Source: Pedobacter frigiditerrae
GTDB lineage: Bacteria; Bacteroidota; Bacteroidia; Sphingobacteriales; Sphingobacteriaceae
Assembly: GCF_032678705.1 (NCBI RefSeq)
Contig: NZ_JAVTSS010000002.1
Coordinates: 1,116,001 to 1,180,000 of the forward strand
DNA length: 64,000 nt
Reading direction: 5' to 3'
Both the position numbers and the translations under genes were made by a program. The notes beneath the pieces were generated by a model. That model had not been told where the DNA came from. It was given only the letters and a program-made list of their open reading frames with translations, and searched no databases. Shown here piece after piece: positions 9,441 to 19,600 of the stretch. The number at the start of each line of letters is the position of its first letter. Position 1 is the first letter of the stretch.

Positions 9441-9529
9441 CATCTTTAATAGATTTTTCAAAGCTGCTAAAGGCCAGAAAAATAAATTAATCAGCTTAGC
9501 TGTAATTCTAACCATTTAAATTTTTAAGT

Positions 9530-12500
9530 ATGACGAGATTTTACATGTTACGGTGCTCAAAACTATTTTTTTTGTTTTTGACACCAATCTTTATGTTGTT
9601 GTTGTTCTCTTCAGCAAGCGCACAAACGAATCGTTATGTAATTAGCGGTAAGGTAATAGAGGAATCCACTAAAACTCCTATTCCTGGGGCAGGTGTTAAA
9701 GTGCAGGGAACTAACTTCGCAGTAGCCGCTAACAGCGATGGTACTTATTCTCTAGTTGCCAACCTTGCGCCTGGAACTTATCAGCTTGCAGCAACATACA
9801 TAGGTTATAAAACCATTACTAGACAAATCACATTGGGTAGTAATAATAATGTAACTGCAGATTTTTCTTTAGCTCAAGATGCTATGGGATTAGATGAGGT
9901 TATTGTTACAGGTACTTCTCAAGGTACAACAAGAAAACAACTGGGAAGTTATGTGAGTACGGTTAAAGGAGATGATTTAAATAAAGCACCTAGTGGTAAT
10001 GCCTTAGCTTCTTTACAAGGTAAAACTCCAGGCGCACAGATTAGCCAAAATTCTGGTGATCCAGCAGGAGGTATATCAGTTAGGTTAAGAGGAGTTAGTT
10101 CAGTAAATTCTTCTTCGGAACCTTTATATATTATTGATGGGGTAATCGTAAACAATTCAACCACAAGAGTTACCAATACCTCTTCGAACTATGATGGAGG
10201 AAACTTTATAGGTAATATTGGGCAGAATAGAATGGTAGACATCAACCCTGCAGACATTGATCGTGTTGAGGTGTTAAATGGTGCTGCTGCAGCTGCAATT
10301 TATGGATCTAGAGCAAATGCTGGAGTAATTCAAATTTTCACAAAAAGAGGGAAATCAGGTGCTACTCAGGTTAATTTTAATTCAAGTTTAACAATTAGCG
10401 AATTACGCAAACAGATAGATGTTAATCAATCTCCAACTAAATTTGGAGGACCCACAGATGGGCCTACAGCACAAACACAGGATGTATTATCTCCAGCGTT
10501 AACCAATACAACTCCAGTAACTAGGTATAATTATCAAGATTATATTTTTCACACAGGCGTAGGTACAGATAATGCTGTTACTGTTGCTGGAGGAACTGAG
10601 AACACTAAGTTCTATACCTCTGCTGGTTATTTTTCTAACCAAGGTATTATTCAAAATACAGATTTTAAACGTATTAACTTTAGAGCAAACCTTGATCAGG
10701 TAATTAATAAATGGGCTAAAATGACTGCTGGGTTTAATTACATCCACAGTAATGCAAATGAAAAGCCTGATGGAAATTCGTTCTTCTCACCGATGAACTC
10801 TGTAACCATTATTGGTAATTTCCATGACATCTTTGCAAGAGACGCACTGGGTAATTTAAAAGCTGTAGGTGAGCGTGGTCGTGTAAATCCAGTTTCTGTA
10901 ATTGAAGATATTAAACAACGCCAATTTACAAATCGTGTTATTGCAAATGCTGGCTTAAAACTAAACCCCATTAAAAACTTAACCATAGATTATACAATGG
11001 GTTTGGATAACTCCATCCAAAATGGAACAACCTTTATTCCTCCATTCGCTTATAATGTAAGCACAGGTTTCTATGGTGGTGGCCCAACCTTAGACCCATC
11101 ATTAAATGGTTATGCTAGTGCGGCTAATGCAACCACCACGTTATTTAATAATGAATTGAACTTTACTTACGATACAAAAATATCTGATTTATTAAGTTCT
11201 ACTACGCAACTAGGCGGTTCGTATCAATATCAAAAAGATTTGTACAGTTTAACAAACGGACGTGGCTTGGCTCCTTTTGTACAAGTGGTAAATGGTGCTA
11301 GTACAATGTTAACAGGTGCAGATAGTAGATCAGAATTTTCTATCAGCGGTGCCTACTTGCAACAAAATTTTAAATATAAAGATCACTTGTTTGTAACAGG
11401 CGCAATTAGGGTAGATCAGTCTACTGTATTTGGAGAAGATAATAGGACGCAATTCTATCCAAAGGCTAATATTAGTTACGTCTTGTCTTCTGCAGATTAT
11501 TGGAAAGATTTTGGAGTTTCTTCATGGTGGAATACATTCAAAATTAGAGCTGCTTATGGCCAGTCGGGTAACTTAACAGGTATTGGCGCTTATGACCGTT
11601 TTAATGTTTATTTGCCAAATGCGCTAAACAGTAAAACTACGCTTACTTCGAGATCAGTTTTAGCAAACACAGATGTAGTGCCTGAACGCCAAGAAGAGTT
11701 AGAGATTGGTACTGATATGTCGTTCTATAATAACAGATTAGGTTTAACTTTCAGTTATTATAATAAAACTGTTTCAGATTTACTTTTAGAAGTTTCTGTA
11801 GCACCAACCACAGGTTTCTCTAGTTTGCTAGATAATATTAGCGGTACACTTAAAAATAAGGGGGTTGAGCTGATGCTAACTGGCGTGCCTATTAAATCGC
11901 AAGATTTTACGTGGACATCAACTTTAATTTACAACAGAAACAGAAATAAAATTGTTGGCTCTGGAGCAAGACAAACATTTTCTACAAATCCAGGAGCGCC
12001 AGTATCTATTATAGATGGTTATCCGATAGGCGTATTTTATGGAACCTATTTTGAAAGAACTTCTGATGGAAATATTGCTACAAACGCAGCAGGAATCCCT
12101 TTAACAGCTGGTCAAGCGGCAGGTAACGTACAACGTAAAGTTATTGGCGATCCTAATCCTGATTACACAGCCTCATTTGTAAATGAATTTACTTATAAAA
12201 AATTAAGTTTACGTGTACAATTAGATGCAGTACAAGGAGGCGATGTATGGAATGCGGATTGGAGAACAAGACAAGGAGTTGGTAATGGAAAGATTGCAGA
12301 GGCAGAGCAAAGGGGGCAATTGCCTAGAGGTTATGTTGCCGGTGTTTATAATGTTGAAGAATGGCGCATAGATGATGGCTCTTTCGTAAAATTGAGAGAA
12401 ATTTCTTTAAGTTATAATATCGGACAAGTAAAATTCATCAAGAATTTAGCTATTAATCTAAGTGGTAGGAACTTATTCTCTTGGGATAACTACAAGGGCT

Positions 12501-12610
12501 ATGACCCAGAATTAAACTCTGGTGGTCAATCTACTCTTTTAAGAAATATTGATTTCGGTCCAGTACCTATTCCTAGAACTTTCTCTTTAGGCTTGCAAGC
12601 AAAATTCTAA
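9530..12610 (+). CDS. SusC/RagA-family TonB-linked outer membrane transporter (pair 1)
   Basis: A 1026-aa transporter. A hydrophobic signal peptide (about residues 1-31, SASAQ) is followed by a carboxypeptidase-regulatory-like domain (VISGKVIEESTKTPIPGAGV, about 35-115). Next come the SusC motif LDEVIVTGTS, a plug domain (about 125-260: ISVRLRGVSS, YIIDGVIV, DIDRVEVLNGAAAAAIYGS) and a 22-strand-type beta barrel ending in Phe. It should import a large nutrient using TonB energy. An internal Met6 is an equally plausible start. The SusD partner follows after 16 bp. There is no neighbouring carbohydrate enzyme to indicate the substrate, although anmK lies upstream. Confidence 0.92.
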   Translation: MTRFYMLRCSKLFFLFLTPIFMLLLFSSASAQTNRYVISGKVIEESTKTPIPGAGVKVQGTNFAVAANSDGTYSLVANLAPGTYQLAATYIGYKTITRQITLGSNNNVTADFSLAQDAMGLDEVIVTGTSQGTTRKQLGSYVSTVKGDDLNKAPSGNALASLQGKTPGAQISQNSGDPAGGISVRLRGVSSVNSSSEPLYIIDGVIVNNSTTRVTNTSSNYDGGNFIGNIGQNRMVDINPADIDRVEVLNGAAAAAIYGSRANAGVIQIFTKRGKSGATQVNFNSSLTISELRKQIDVNQSPTKFGGPTDGPTAQTQDVLSPALTNTTPVTRYNYQDYIFHTGVGTDNAVTVAGGTENTKFYTSAGYFSNQGIIQNTDFKRINFRANLDQVINKWAKMTAGFNYIHSNANEKPDGNSFFSPMNSVTIIGNFHDIFARDALGNLKAVGERGRVNPVSVIEDIKQRQFTNRVIANAGLKLNPIKNLTIDYTMGLDNSIQNGTTFIPPFAYNVSTGFYGGGPTLDPSLNGYASAANATTTLFNNELNFTYDTKISDLLSSTTQLGGSYQYQKDLYSLTNGRGLAPFVQVVNGASTMLTGADSRSEFSISGAYLQQNFKYKDHLFVTGAIRVDQSTVFGEDNRTQFYPKANISYVLSSADYWKDFGVSSWWNTFKIRAAYGQSGNLTGIGAYDRFNVYLPNALNSKTTLTSRSVLANTDVVPERQEELEIGTDMSFYNNRLGLTFSYYNKTVSDLLLEVSVAPTTGFSSLLDNISGTLKNKGVELMLTGVPIKSQDFTWTSTLIYNRNRNKIVGSGARQTFSTNPGAPVSIIDGYPIGVFYGTYFERTSDGNIATNAAGIPLTAGQAAGNVQRKVIGDPNPDYTASFVNEFTYKKLSLRVQLDAVQGGDVWNADWRTRQGVGNGKIAEAEQRGQLPRGYVAGVYNVEEWRIDDGSFVKLREISLSYNIGQVKFIKNLAINLSGRNLFSWDNYKGYDPELNSGGQSTLLRNIDFGPVPIPRTFSLGLQAKF

Positions 12611-12626
12611 TTTAAAAACCTTTTTT

Positions 12627-13922
12627 ATGAAAAATTTAAAATCAAAATATATAGGTTACACATTTCTCTTTACGGCAATAACATTTTCTGTTGCCTGTAA
12701 TAAGGAGTATTTAAACCCTAATGCAGCAACGGCTGATGATGTGTTAACTTCTGCAAAAGGATTAACTGGAGTAACGGTTGGTCTGCAAAAAAGCTATTCT
12801 ACTACAAGACCAAGTGTACTGTATGCATCTATCACGTTAAATGGGTTAACAACTAATGAATTGATATCTATTAATACTGGTAACACAAACGAAGAAAGGT
12901 TAGCTGCTGGTGGTGTTCAAGTAGATGGATCGAATACCATATTAGGTAACGTTTGGACAGGTGCCAATAAAATAATTTATGATGCTGATAACGTAATTAC
13001 CAACGCTGCGAATTTGCCTGATAAAAACTATGCTGCTGGTTTAATTGCACACTCAAGTATTTTTAAAGCCTTGGCGTTGGGTAATTTATCAGAGTTTTGG
13101 GAAAATGTTCCAGCAAGTACTGGAAAAAACGTTCAATTTGTTACCAGGATTGAGGGCTACAATAAGGCAATTGCCACTATTGATAATGCCTTAGCTGTAA
13201 TTGTTGCAAATCCAATTAGCACTTCATTTTCGGGAAATATCCCAGCGGGAATTGATATTGTAAACACACTGAATGCACTAAAGGCACGATATGCTTTATT
13301 TGCTGGTAACTATGCTTTAGCACTAACAGCTGCAAATGCGGTAGATTTAACCAAAAAATCTACTTTTACTTACGATGCGTTAAATCTTAACCCACTGTTT
13401 GAAATTGCAACATCCACAAACAACGTAATCCAGCCTAAAAATCTAAATTTAGGTCAAACAGGTGTAAATGTGCCAGATGCAGGGGATTTAAGGATACCAT
13501 TTTACACAACTGTAAATACTACTGTTCGTATAAATGGTTTTGGTGCAGGAACATTTACGCAAATTCCAGTCTATTTACCAGGGGAGATTACCTTGATCAA
13601 AGCTGAAGCGTATGCTCGTCAAGCTACTCCCAATTTATCAAGTTCATTAACAGAACTTAATAAGGTAGTAACTAAAACAGCAGCAACAGATCCTTTTGGT
13701 CTAGGAGCCGCTTTAGCTGCATTAACAGGGCCATATACGCAACAACAACTATTGGACTTGATTTATAAACATCGTTGTATTGAGTTATTTATGTCTGGCT
13801 TAAAATTAGAAGACATGAGGAGATTTACCCAGCCTACGACAGATCGTAAGAGAAACTTTTTCCCTTATCCGTTTCAAGAGCGAGATAATAATACAAACAC
13901 GCCGGCAAATCCAGCATTTTAA
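12627..13922 (+). CDS. SusD/RagB-family surface lipoprotein (pair 1)
   Basis: A 431-aa lipoprotein with a lipobox ending at Cys24 (FSVAC-NKEYLNPN). It is the ligand-binding lid of the upstream SusC, expected on the outer face of the outer membrane. The N-terminal TPR-like helical part is recognisable (AATADDVLTSAKGLTG, VWTGANKIIYDADNVI), as is the late block LIKAEAYARQ...LLDLIYKHRCIELFMSGLKLEDMRR, typical of RagB/SusD. It is shorter than the roughly 500-550 aa of classic SusD. It is co-transcribed with SusC and ends in a strong terminator. Confidence 0.88.
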   Translation: MKNLKSKYIGYTFLFTAITFSVACNKEYLNPNAATADDVLTSAKGLTGVTVGLQKSYSTTRPSVLYASITLNGLTTNELISINTGNTNEERLAAGGVQVDGSNTILGNVWTGANKIIYDADNVITNAANLPDKNYAAGLIAHSSIFKALALGNLSEFWENVPASTGKNVQFVTRIEGYNKAIATIDNALAVIVANPISTSFSGNIPAGIDIVNTLNALKARYALFAGNYALALTAANAVDLTKKSTFTYDALNLNPLFEIATSTNNVIQPKNLNLGQTGVNVPDAGDLRIPFYTTVNTTVRINGFGAGTFTQIPVYLPGEITLIKAEAYARQATPNLSSSLTELNKVVTKTAATDPFGLGAALAALTGPYTQQQLLDLIYKHRCIELFMSGLKLEDMRRFTQPTTDRKRNFFPYPFQERDNNTNTPANPAF

Positions 13923-13960
13923 ATAGAAAAGGGGGAGCGAAAGTTCCCCTTTTTCTATTT
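13921..13960. terminator. Bidirectional terminator between susD-like and deoR-like genes
   Basis: A 16-bp stem with one G-T wobble and an 8-nt loop (left arm 13921-13936, right arm 13945-13960), flanked by A- and T-tracts. It lies between convergent genes and overlaps both stop codons. Confidence 0.9.
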
Positions 13961-14705
13961 AAAGGATTTTCAAATTTTTAATTTGATAGTTCATTAGTTT
14001 TTCGTCGGAAGAATCTAACTCGGTAATTAAGTAGGTGATGTTCTCCAAAGCCGCTACCTTAAGCCTTAGGGAGATATTTAATTTTTCTGAAATACATAAA
14101 ACGGCAGATTTCCTTGAAGAACTCATCATTGTTTTTTTCAATTGGTTAATCTCCCAATCGGTATCAGTCAATCCGTTAGTTGGGTGTATTGCACTTGTAC
14201 CCAATAAACATAAATCAGCATTAATTTCTGAAAGTTGGCTTATTACGTGGCCTCCATACGTAATTTGAGAATTCTTAGAGAACAAGCCTCCAATTAAAAT
14301 CACTTCCACTTTTCTATATTTTGCTAACTCAACTGCCACTAAAGGGCTAATTGTAAAAAATGTGGCTTGTAAGTTTTCAGGCAATTGTTTAACCAGCTCT
14401 ATGATGGTTGTGCCGCCACCAGTTAAAACCACCATTCCATCTTTAATTAATTTGGTTGTTTTTTTTGCGATATTTATTTTGGCCTCTTTTGCATAAACAG
14501 AACTGTCATCAAAAGTAGAATGGTAAGATTTAGAAAGAGCACCACCATGAACTTTGTATAAAAGATTGTCGTCAGCCATTTCTTGTAAGTCTCTTCTGAT
14601 TGTATCTTCCGAAACGTTTAATAATTGTACAAGATCTGATGTTAAAACCCTGTTATGCAGGTTTATTTGCTTCATGACAAAGTCGTGCCTTTCTTTCTTT
14701 AGCAT
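13959..14705 (-). CDS. DeoR/GlpR-family sugar-responsive regulator
   Basis: A 248-aa transcription factor. The N-terminal DeoR helix-turn-helix is clear (RHDFVMKQINLHNRVLTSDL, then VSEDTIRRDLQEM, residues 5-45), followed by the conserved KVHGGA at 51-56. The C-terminal sugar-phosphate-binding DeoRC domain (about 75-230) includes TGGGTTIIELVKQLP and LIGG. Family members usually repress sugar catabolic operons and respond to a phosphorylated sugar. It is divergent from SusC pair 2; the 233-bp intergenic region carries two palindromes that could be its operators, which makes control of pair 2 likely but unproven. Confidence 0.9.
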   Translation of the reverse strand: MLKKERHDFVMKQINLHNRVLTSDLVQLLNVSEDTIRRDLQEMADDNLLYKVHGGALSKSYHSTFDDSSVYAKEAKINIAKKTTKLIKDGMVVLTGGGTTIIELVKQLPENLQATFFTISPLVAVELAKYRKVEVILIGGLFSKNSQITYGGHVISQLSEINADLCLLGTSAIHPTNGLTDTDWEINQLKKTMMSSSRKSAVLCISEKLNISLRLKVAALENITYLITELDSSDEKLMNYQIKNLKIL

Positions 14706-14760
14706 AAAAAATAGCTTTTAGGAATATGTAATTATAAAATTAAAAATTATATGCGGTTTT

Positions 14761-14874
14761 TTGCAGGTTTCTGCAATATTAATTTGTTATAACTGTTACT
14801 TTTTGTTAAAATAATTCTTTTAATAGTGAAAAACATTTATGATATTTACTTAACTATTATTAAAATGCGCATTT
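14761..14874. promoter_or_regulatory. Palindromic sites between deoR-like gene and SusC pair 2
   Basis: TTGCAG-GTTT-CTGCAA (14761-14776) is a perfect 6-bp inverted repeat, and AAATGCGCATTT (14863-14874) is a perfect 12-bp palindrome followed by ATGCG again. Both lie in the divergent intergenic region and are candidates for DeoR-type binding. No TANNTTTG element was convincing here. Confidence 0.4.
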
Positions 14875-14938
14875 ATGCGTGTTTTGCAAGAACAAAACAA
14901 TCAACAAACAAAACTTATTTTTAACCAAAACCATGTTT

Positions 14939-17900
14939 ATGAAAAAAAAATTACTCATGCTGTTTTTGGGCATTTTTCTAACTGCTATCCAAGCGATGGC
15001 TCAACAGGTAACTGTTACTGGAAAAATAACTTCTGCAGAAGATGGATTGCCCATTCCAGGTGCTTCTGTAAAAATTAAAGGAACGGCCATTGCTGTTCAA
15101 ACAAGTACCGCAGGAACTTATTCTATTAAAACAAAAGCAGGGGATGTTCTCCAGTTCGTTTATTTGGGTTTGTTGACTCAGGAAAGAACGGTAGGCTCAA
15201 GTACTGTAATTGACGTAACATTGTTGTCTGACACCAATAAATTGAACGAGGTTGTGGTAACGGCTTTCGGTATCGAAAGAGATAAAAGATCTTTGGCCTA
15301 TGAAGCAGAAACTGTTAAAGGGACAGATCTAGCGCAAACACAACGTGAAAACTTCATTAATGGCCTTCAGGGTCGTGTAGCTGGTGTAACCATAACACCT
15401 ACAAATGGAACGCCGGGTGCTTCATCATCAATTATTATTCGAGGTGCTGTTTCTTTAGATGGAGATAATCAACCATTGTTTGTTGTAGACGGTTTGCCAA
15501 TTTCTAATAATACCTTTAGTGAGTATAATTTGGTTGGTCAAGGTACTTTTAACAGGCAGAATGATTATGGAAACAGGGCTATGGATATTAATCCTGAGGA
15601 AATAGAATCTGTAACTATATTAAAAGGACCAGAAGCGGCGGCTTTATATGGTACTCAAGGAGCTTCTGGTGCAGTAATTATTACTACTAAAAAAGCTAAA
15701 GCAGGTGCGGCAAGAGTGAGTTATAGTAATTCGTTTACATCACAAACACCTTATCGCTTTCCTGAAGTACAAGATGTATATGGTGGTGGTGCTGGAGGTA
15801 TTTTTGATGAAGAAATTCGTACAAGAACATTTTTTGGCTCTAAGTATCCTGAGAAATATAAAATTTATGACAACCTCGGTAGTTTTTATCAAACTGGATG
15901 GACACAAAGGCACAATGCTTCTGTAGAAGGCGGATCTGAAGCTCTTTCTGTTAGAACAGGTTTAAGTTATGTTAACCAAACTGGTGTGATAGATGGTACT
16001 GATTATACAACCTTAAATGCTAAAGTTTCAGGTACTGCTAAAATTAGTGAAAAAATAAGCATGAATGCCTCAGTAAATTTTATTAGCTCAAAAACTAATA
16101 AAACATATAAAGGTGTAGGTAGTCCAATGCTAAGTGTACTAACTTGGCCTGTTGTAGACGACATTAGAAATCGTTATACAGCAACCGGAGACAGAAGGAC
16201 AATTACTGGAAGTTTAAGTGGCGAGCTAGATAACCCACTTTGGGGAATGGAAAACAATCCAAATTGGGATAAAGTAAACAGGGTTTTAACAAATATTGGC
16301 TTCAAATACAAACCTACTAAATGGTTAAGTTTTCAAGGTACTGCAGGTGCTGATATTTATTCTCAGCAAGGGTTAGGTGCATACCATCCACAATCCTACA
16401 ATGCTAACGTGACTGGTGTTTATGCAGGGGGAGGAATTAACACCTTTTCTGATAATTTTAGATTATTTAATGCTTCATTAATTGGTATAGCTACAAAAAC
16501 TTATGGTAAATTTAAGCCAGTATTACGTGTAGGTTATGATATTTCAGACAAAGTGGAAGATGTAACCTCTCAATTCGGGAGCAAATTTTATCAAACTAAT
16601 TTTTATAGCTTAAACAACACAGATCCTACAACACAAAGAGTAGCTTATGCCAACCCAATTATTCGTAAAATGGGTGTTTTTGGACAAGCAGAGTTAGGTT
16701 ATGATGATATGTTATATTTAACTTTAACAGGTAGGGAAGATTTTACCTCGACTTTGCCAATTGAAAGATATACATTTTTCTACCCTAGTACTTCGTTAAG
16801 TTTTATATTCTCTGAATTGCCAGTGTTTAAGAAAATGAGCTGGTTATCTCAAGCTAAATTAAGAGGTTCGTGGGCGCAAACAGGTAAAGATCCTAGAAAT
16901 GCTTATATTACAAAAACTAAATTAGTACCTCAAACTACAACAGGTGGCGGGTTTGCAGTGGATGTAACTTTAGGTAATCCAGATTTACGTGCTGAGTTTA
17001 CTACTTCTACAGAAGCAGGTATCGATTTAAGTTTCTTAAAAAACAGACTATCTGCAAGCTTCTCTTATTATAAATTAGTAAGTGATGGTCAAATTACTGC
17101 TCCGAGATTAAGTTATGCAACAGGAGCTATTTTAGAGAATATCAATAGCGGAAAAGTTGTAAATCAGGGCTTTGAGTTAACTCTAAAAGGTTCACCAATA
17201 AGAAATAAAAATTTATCGTGGGATGTTTCTGCAAATGTTACCCGTGCTAGAGGTAAAATAACTGCTTTACCAGGAGATCAGGAAACATTTTATGTGTCTG
17301 ATACATGGCTATTTGATAATGTTAGGAGACAATATTTTGTTGGAAGTTCAGTTTCTTCTCTTGCAAGTTTAGACTACATTAGAAATAAGAATGGAGAGAT
17401 ATTAATTAATCCAGCTAATGGAATGCCAATAAAGGATACCAATTGGACTCCAATTGGCGATAGTGCTCCAGATTTTGGAATTGGCATAACTAATAGTTTT
17501 ACTTATAAAAATTTCAATTTGTCTTTCTTATTTGATATTCGTAAAGGTGGAGATATTTATAACGCTACAGAACTTTATCTGTATGCAAGAGGTATGTCTA
17601 AAACAAGTTTAGATAGAGAAGAACCTAGAATTATAAAAGGGGTATTGAGAGATGGTTTAGAGAATAGTGCTACACCAACTGCCAACAATATTGTCGTTAT
17701 TCCTTATATCACTACATCTTATTATTCTACGAATTATAATACAAGAGATTTCTTGGAAAAAGATATCAATTGGATTAGATTGAAAGATGTTACCTTAGGT
17801 TATACCTTGCCAAAAACACTTTTTACTGGTAGCAAAACCTTTAAAAGTGCTTCTGTTTTTGTTACAGGAACAGATTTATGGTTGTTGACCAATTATTCAG

Positions 17901-18022
17901 GTGTGGACCCATCTGTTAATGGCTTAAGTGCGGCATCTGGAGGCACTGGTGGTTCTGGTATTGATTTTGGATCATCTGGCCAGCCAAGAAGTTTTAGTTT
18001 TGGATTAAGGGTTGGATTTTAA
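14939..18022 (+). CDS. SusC/RagA-family TonB-linked outer membrane transporter (pair 2)
   Basis: I chose ATG at 14939 (MKKKLLMLFLGIFLTAIQAMAQQ, 1027 aa) because it gives a clean signal peptide; GTG at 14879 and ATG at 14933 are in frame. The carboxypeptidase-regulatory-like domain (VTVTGKITSAEDGLPIPGAS) is followed by LNEVVVTAFG, a plug with SIIIRGAVSL, FVVDGLPIS and IESVTILKGPEAAALYGTQG, and a barrel ending GLRVGF. It should import an unidentified substrate. The SusD-like gene follows after 2 bp. Weak start-site context is normal for Bacteroidetes. Confidence 0.92.
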   Translation: MKKKLLMLFLGIFLTAIQAMAQQVTVTGKITSAEDGLPIPGASVKIKGTAIAVQTSTAGTYSIKTKAGDVLQFVYLGLLTQERTVGSSTVIDVTLLSDTNKLNEVVVTAFGIERDKRSLAYEAETVKGTDLAQTQRENFINGLQGRVAGVTITPTNGTPGASSSIIIRGAVSLDGDNQPLFVVDGLPISNNTFSEYNLVGQGTFNRQNDYGNRAMDINPEEIESVTILKGPEAAALYGTQGASGAVIITTKKAKAGAARVSYSNSFTSQTPYRFPEVQDVYGGGAGGIFDEEIRTRTFFGSKYPEKYKIYDNLGSFYQTGWTQRHNASVEGGSEALSVRTGLSYVNQTGVIDGTDYTTLNAKVSGTAKISEKISMNASVNFISSKTNKTYKGVGSPMLSVLTWPVVDDIRNRYTATGDRRTITGSLSGELDNPLWGMENNPNWDKVNRVLTNIGFKYKPTKWLSFQGTAGADIYSQQGLGAYHPQSYNANVTGVYAGGGINTFSDNFRLFNASLIGIATKTYGKFKPVLRVGYDISDKVEDVTSQFGSKFYQTNFYSLNNTDPTTQRVAYANPIIRKMGVFGQAELGYDDMLYLTLTGREDFTSTLPIERYTFFYPSTSLSFIFSELPVFKKMSWLSQAKLRGSWAQTGKDPRNAYITKTKLVPQTTTGGGFAVDVTLGNPDLRAEFTTSTEAGIDLSFLKNRLSASFSYYKLVSDGQITAPRLSYATGAILENINSGKVVNQGFELTLKGSPIRNKNLSWDVSANVTRARGKITALPGDQETFYVSDTWLFDNVRRQYFVGSSVSSLASLDYIRNKNGEILINPANGMPIKDTNWTPIGDSAPDFGIGITNSFTYKNFNLSFLFDIRKGGDIYNATELYLYARGMSKTSLDREEPRIIKGVLRDGLENSATPTANNIVVIPYITTSYYSTNYNTRDFLEKDINWIRLKDVTLGYTLPKTLFTGSKTFKSASVFVTGTDLWLLTNYSGVDPSVNGLSAASGGTGGSGIDFGSSGQPRSFSFGLRVGF

Positions 18023-18024
18023 TT

Positions 18025-19581
18025 ATGAAAACGATGAAAAAAATATATTTTGTACTAATTGCATTAGCAATTACATTTTCGGGTTGTAAAAAGTATTTCG
18101 ATATAAATACTGACCCTGCAACACCTCAAAATCCGGAAAGTAAAACATTAACACCACCACTTTTTGCACAAATGGAACGTGGCGTACAATTCGACGCAAG
18201 ATACCTAGGCGGCTTGATCCAATATTTTGGCGGAGCTGTGAATGTAGGCGAACAACATGGTTGGTTACCAATTAGCGATGCCATGGGTGAAATTTGGCGT
18301 ACTAATTATTATGGGTTGGGTGCTAACTTAAATTTGATTATAAGTGGTAGTGAAGCTAAACAAGAGTGGAATTATGTGGGTATGGCGCAAGCCCTAAAAG
18401 CTTGGGGTTGGCAAATTACCACAGATTATCATGGTGATATTATTTTAAAGCAAGCTTATGAACCAAACCGTTTTGTGTTTGATTATGATCCTCAATCTGA
18501 TGTATATGCTGAAGTAGTTCGTTTAGCTAATGAATCTATCAAAAATTTCAGTAGAACTGATGGAGCAGGTACAGTTGCAAAATTGGCTGGGCCTGATTTA
18601 GTATATCAAGGTGACGCTGCTAAATGGATTAAATTTAATTACGGATTATTGGCGAGAAACGGTAATAACCTAGTTAATAAATCAACTTACGATCCGGCAA
18701 AAGTTATCGAATATTGTGATAAATCATTAGCGTCAAATGCCGATAACTTTATTGTGCCTAATAATGGTGCATTATCAGCAGATGCAAACTTTTTTGGACC
18801 ATTAAGACAAAATATGGGTTCTTATCGCCAAACCAGAATTATTGTTGGTTTGCTGGATGGAAGCTACTTTACAGGTACGCCTGGTTTGGTTGTGGATCCA
18901 CGTAGAGACAATATGATCACAGCATCTCCTGATGGAGTATTTAGAGGGACATCACCTTATTCAGGTGATCCTGGAACTGTTGCCGCAAAAAATCAAATTG
19001 CTAACCTTTGGGGAGTATATGCTGGTGCTAACCCTGGTGCTGGTTTTGGAAAGTATATCTTTAAAGATAAAGCTGGTTTCCCAATCATGACTTCTACTGA
19101 AATCCAATTTATCAAGGCTGAAGCAGCGTTAAGAAGTAATAACCCAACGCTTGCTTACACAGCATTCTTAAAAGGTATTTCTGAAAGTATAGATTTTGTA
19201 AGTAGTCAAGGCGTGGCAATTACTCCTGCTGCTAAAACTGCATATTTAACAAGTGCTTCCGTGCCACAAAGTGCAGCAGCATTAACACTAAGAGATGTTA
19301 TGCTACAGAAGTACTTGGCATTGTACGGATATGGTTTTGTTGAAACTTGGAGTGATTTACGTAAATATAATTACATTACAGGTGATGCAAAAGGAAACAA
19401 TCCATATGTAAATGTGTATTTTTTCCCCACTTCATTTTATGCTGACAATGCAGGTAAACCCGCTCAGCGCTATCGCCCAAGATATAACTCAGAATATATT
19501 TGGAATGTAGCTGCCCTCAAAAAAATTGGCGCAGATAAAATCGATTATCATACCGTTCCAATGTGGTTTGCTCAACCTTAA
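18025..19581 (+). CDS. SusD-like lipoprotein (SusD/RagB, SusD-like_2 group; pair 2)
   Basis: A 518-aa lipoprotein with lipobox ITFSGC (Cys21 from the first Met). It begins CKKYFDINTDPATPQNP, the 'N-x-D/N-P' opening common in the SusD-like_2 group, with EIQFIKAEAALR and a C-terminal RYRPRYNSEYIWN block seen in this group. It is the surface-exposed substrate-binding partner of SusC pair 2. ATG at 18034 is an alternative start. The ligand is unknown. The DUF4397 lipoprotein follows 19 bp later and is likely in the same operon. Confidence 0.88.
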   Translation: MKTMKKIYFVLIALAITFSGCKKYFDINTDPATPQNPESKTLTPPLFAQMERGVQFDARYLGGLIQYFGGAVNVGEQHGWLPISDAMGEIWRTNYYGLGANLNLIISGSEAKQEWNYVGMAQALKAWGWQITTDYHGDIILKQAYEPNRFVFDYDPQSDVYAEVVRLANESIKNFSRTDGAGTVAKLAGPDLVYQGDAAKWIKFNYGLLARNGNNLVNKSTYDPAKVIEYCDKSLASNADNFIVPNNGALSADANFFGPLRQNMGSYRQTRIIVGLLDGSYFTGTPGLVVDPRRDNMITASPDGVFRGTSPYSGDPGTVAAKNQIANLWGVYAGANPGAGFGKYIFKDKAGFPIMTSTEIQFIKAEAALRSNNPTLAYTAFLKGISESIDFVSSQGVAITPAAKTAYLTSASVPQSAAALTLRDVMLQKYLALYGYGFVETWSDLRKYNYITGDAKGNNPYVNVYFFPTSFYADNAGKPAQRYRPRYNSEYIWNVAALKKIGADKIDYHTVPMWFAQP

Positions 19582-19600
19582 CCCTTTAATTGAAAGAAAA

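Noticed and set aside
9297..9515. Minus-strand frame at the end of anmK
   Set aside because: It overlaps anmK and its terminator region, with composition unlike a real protein.
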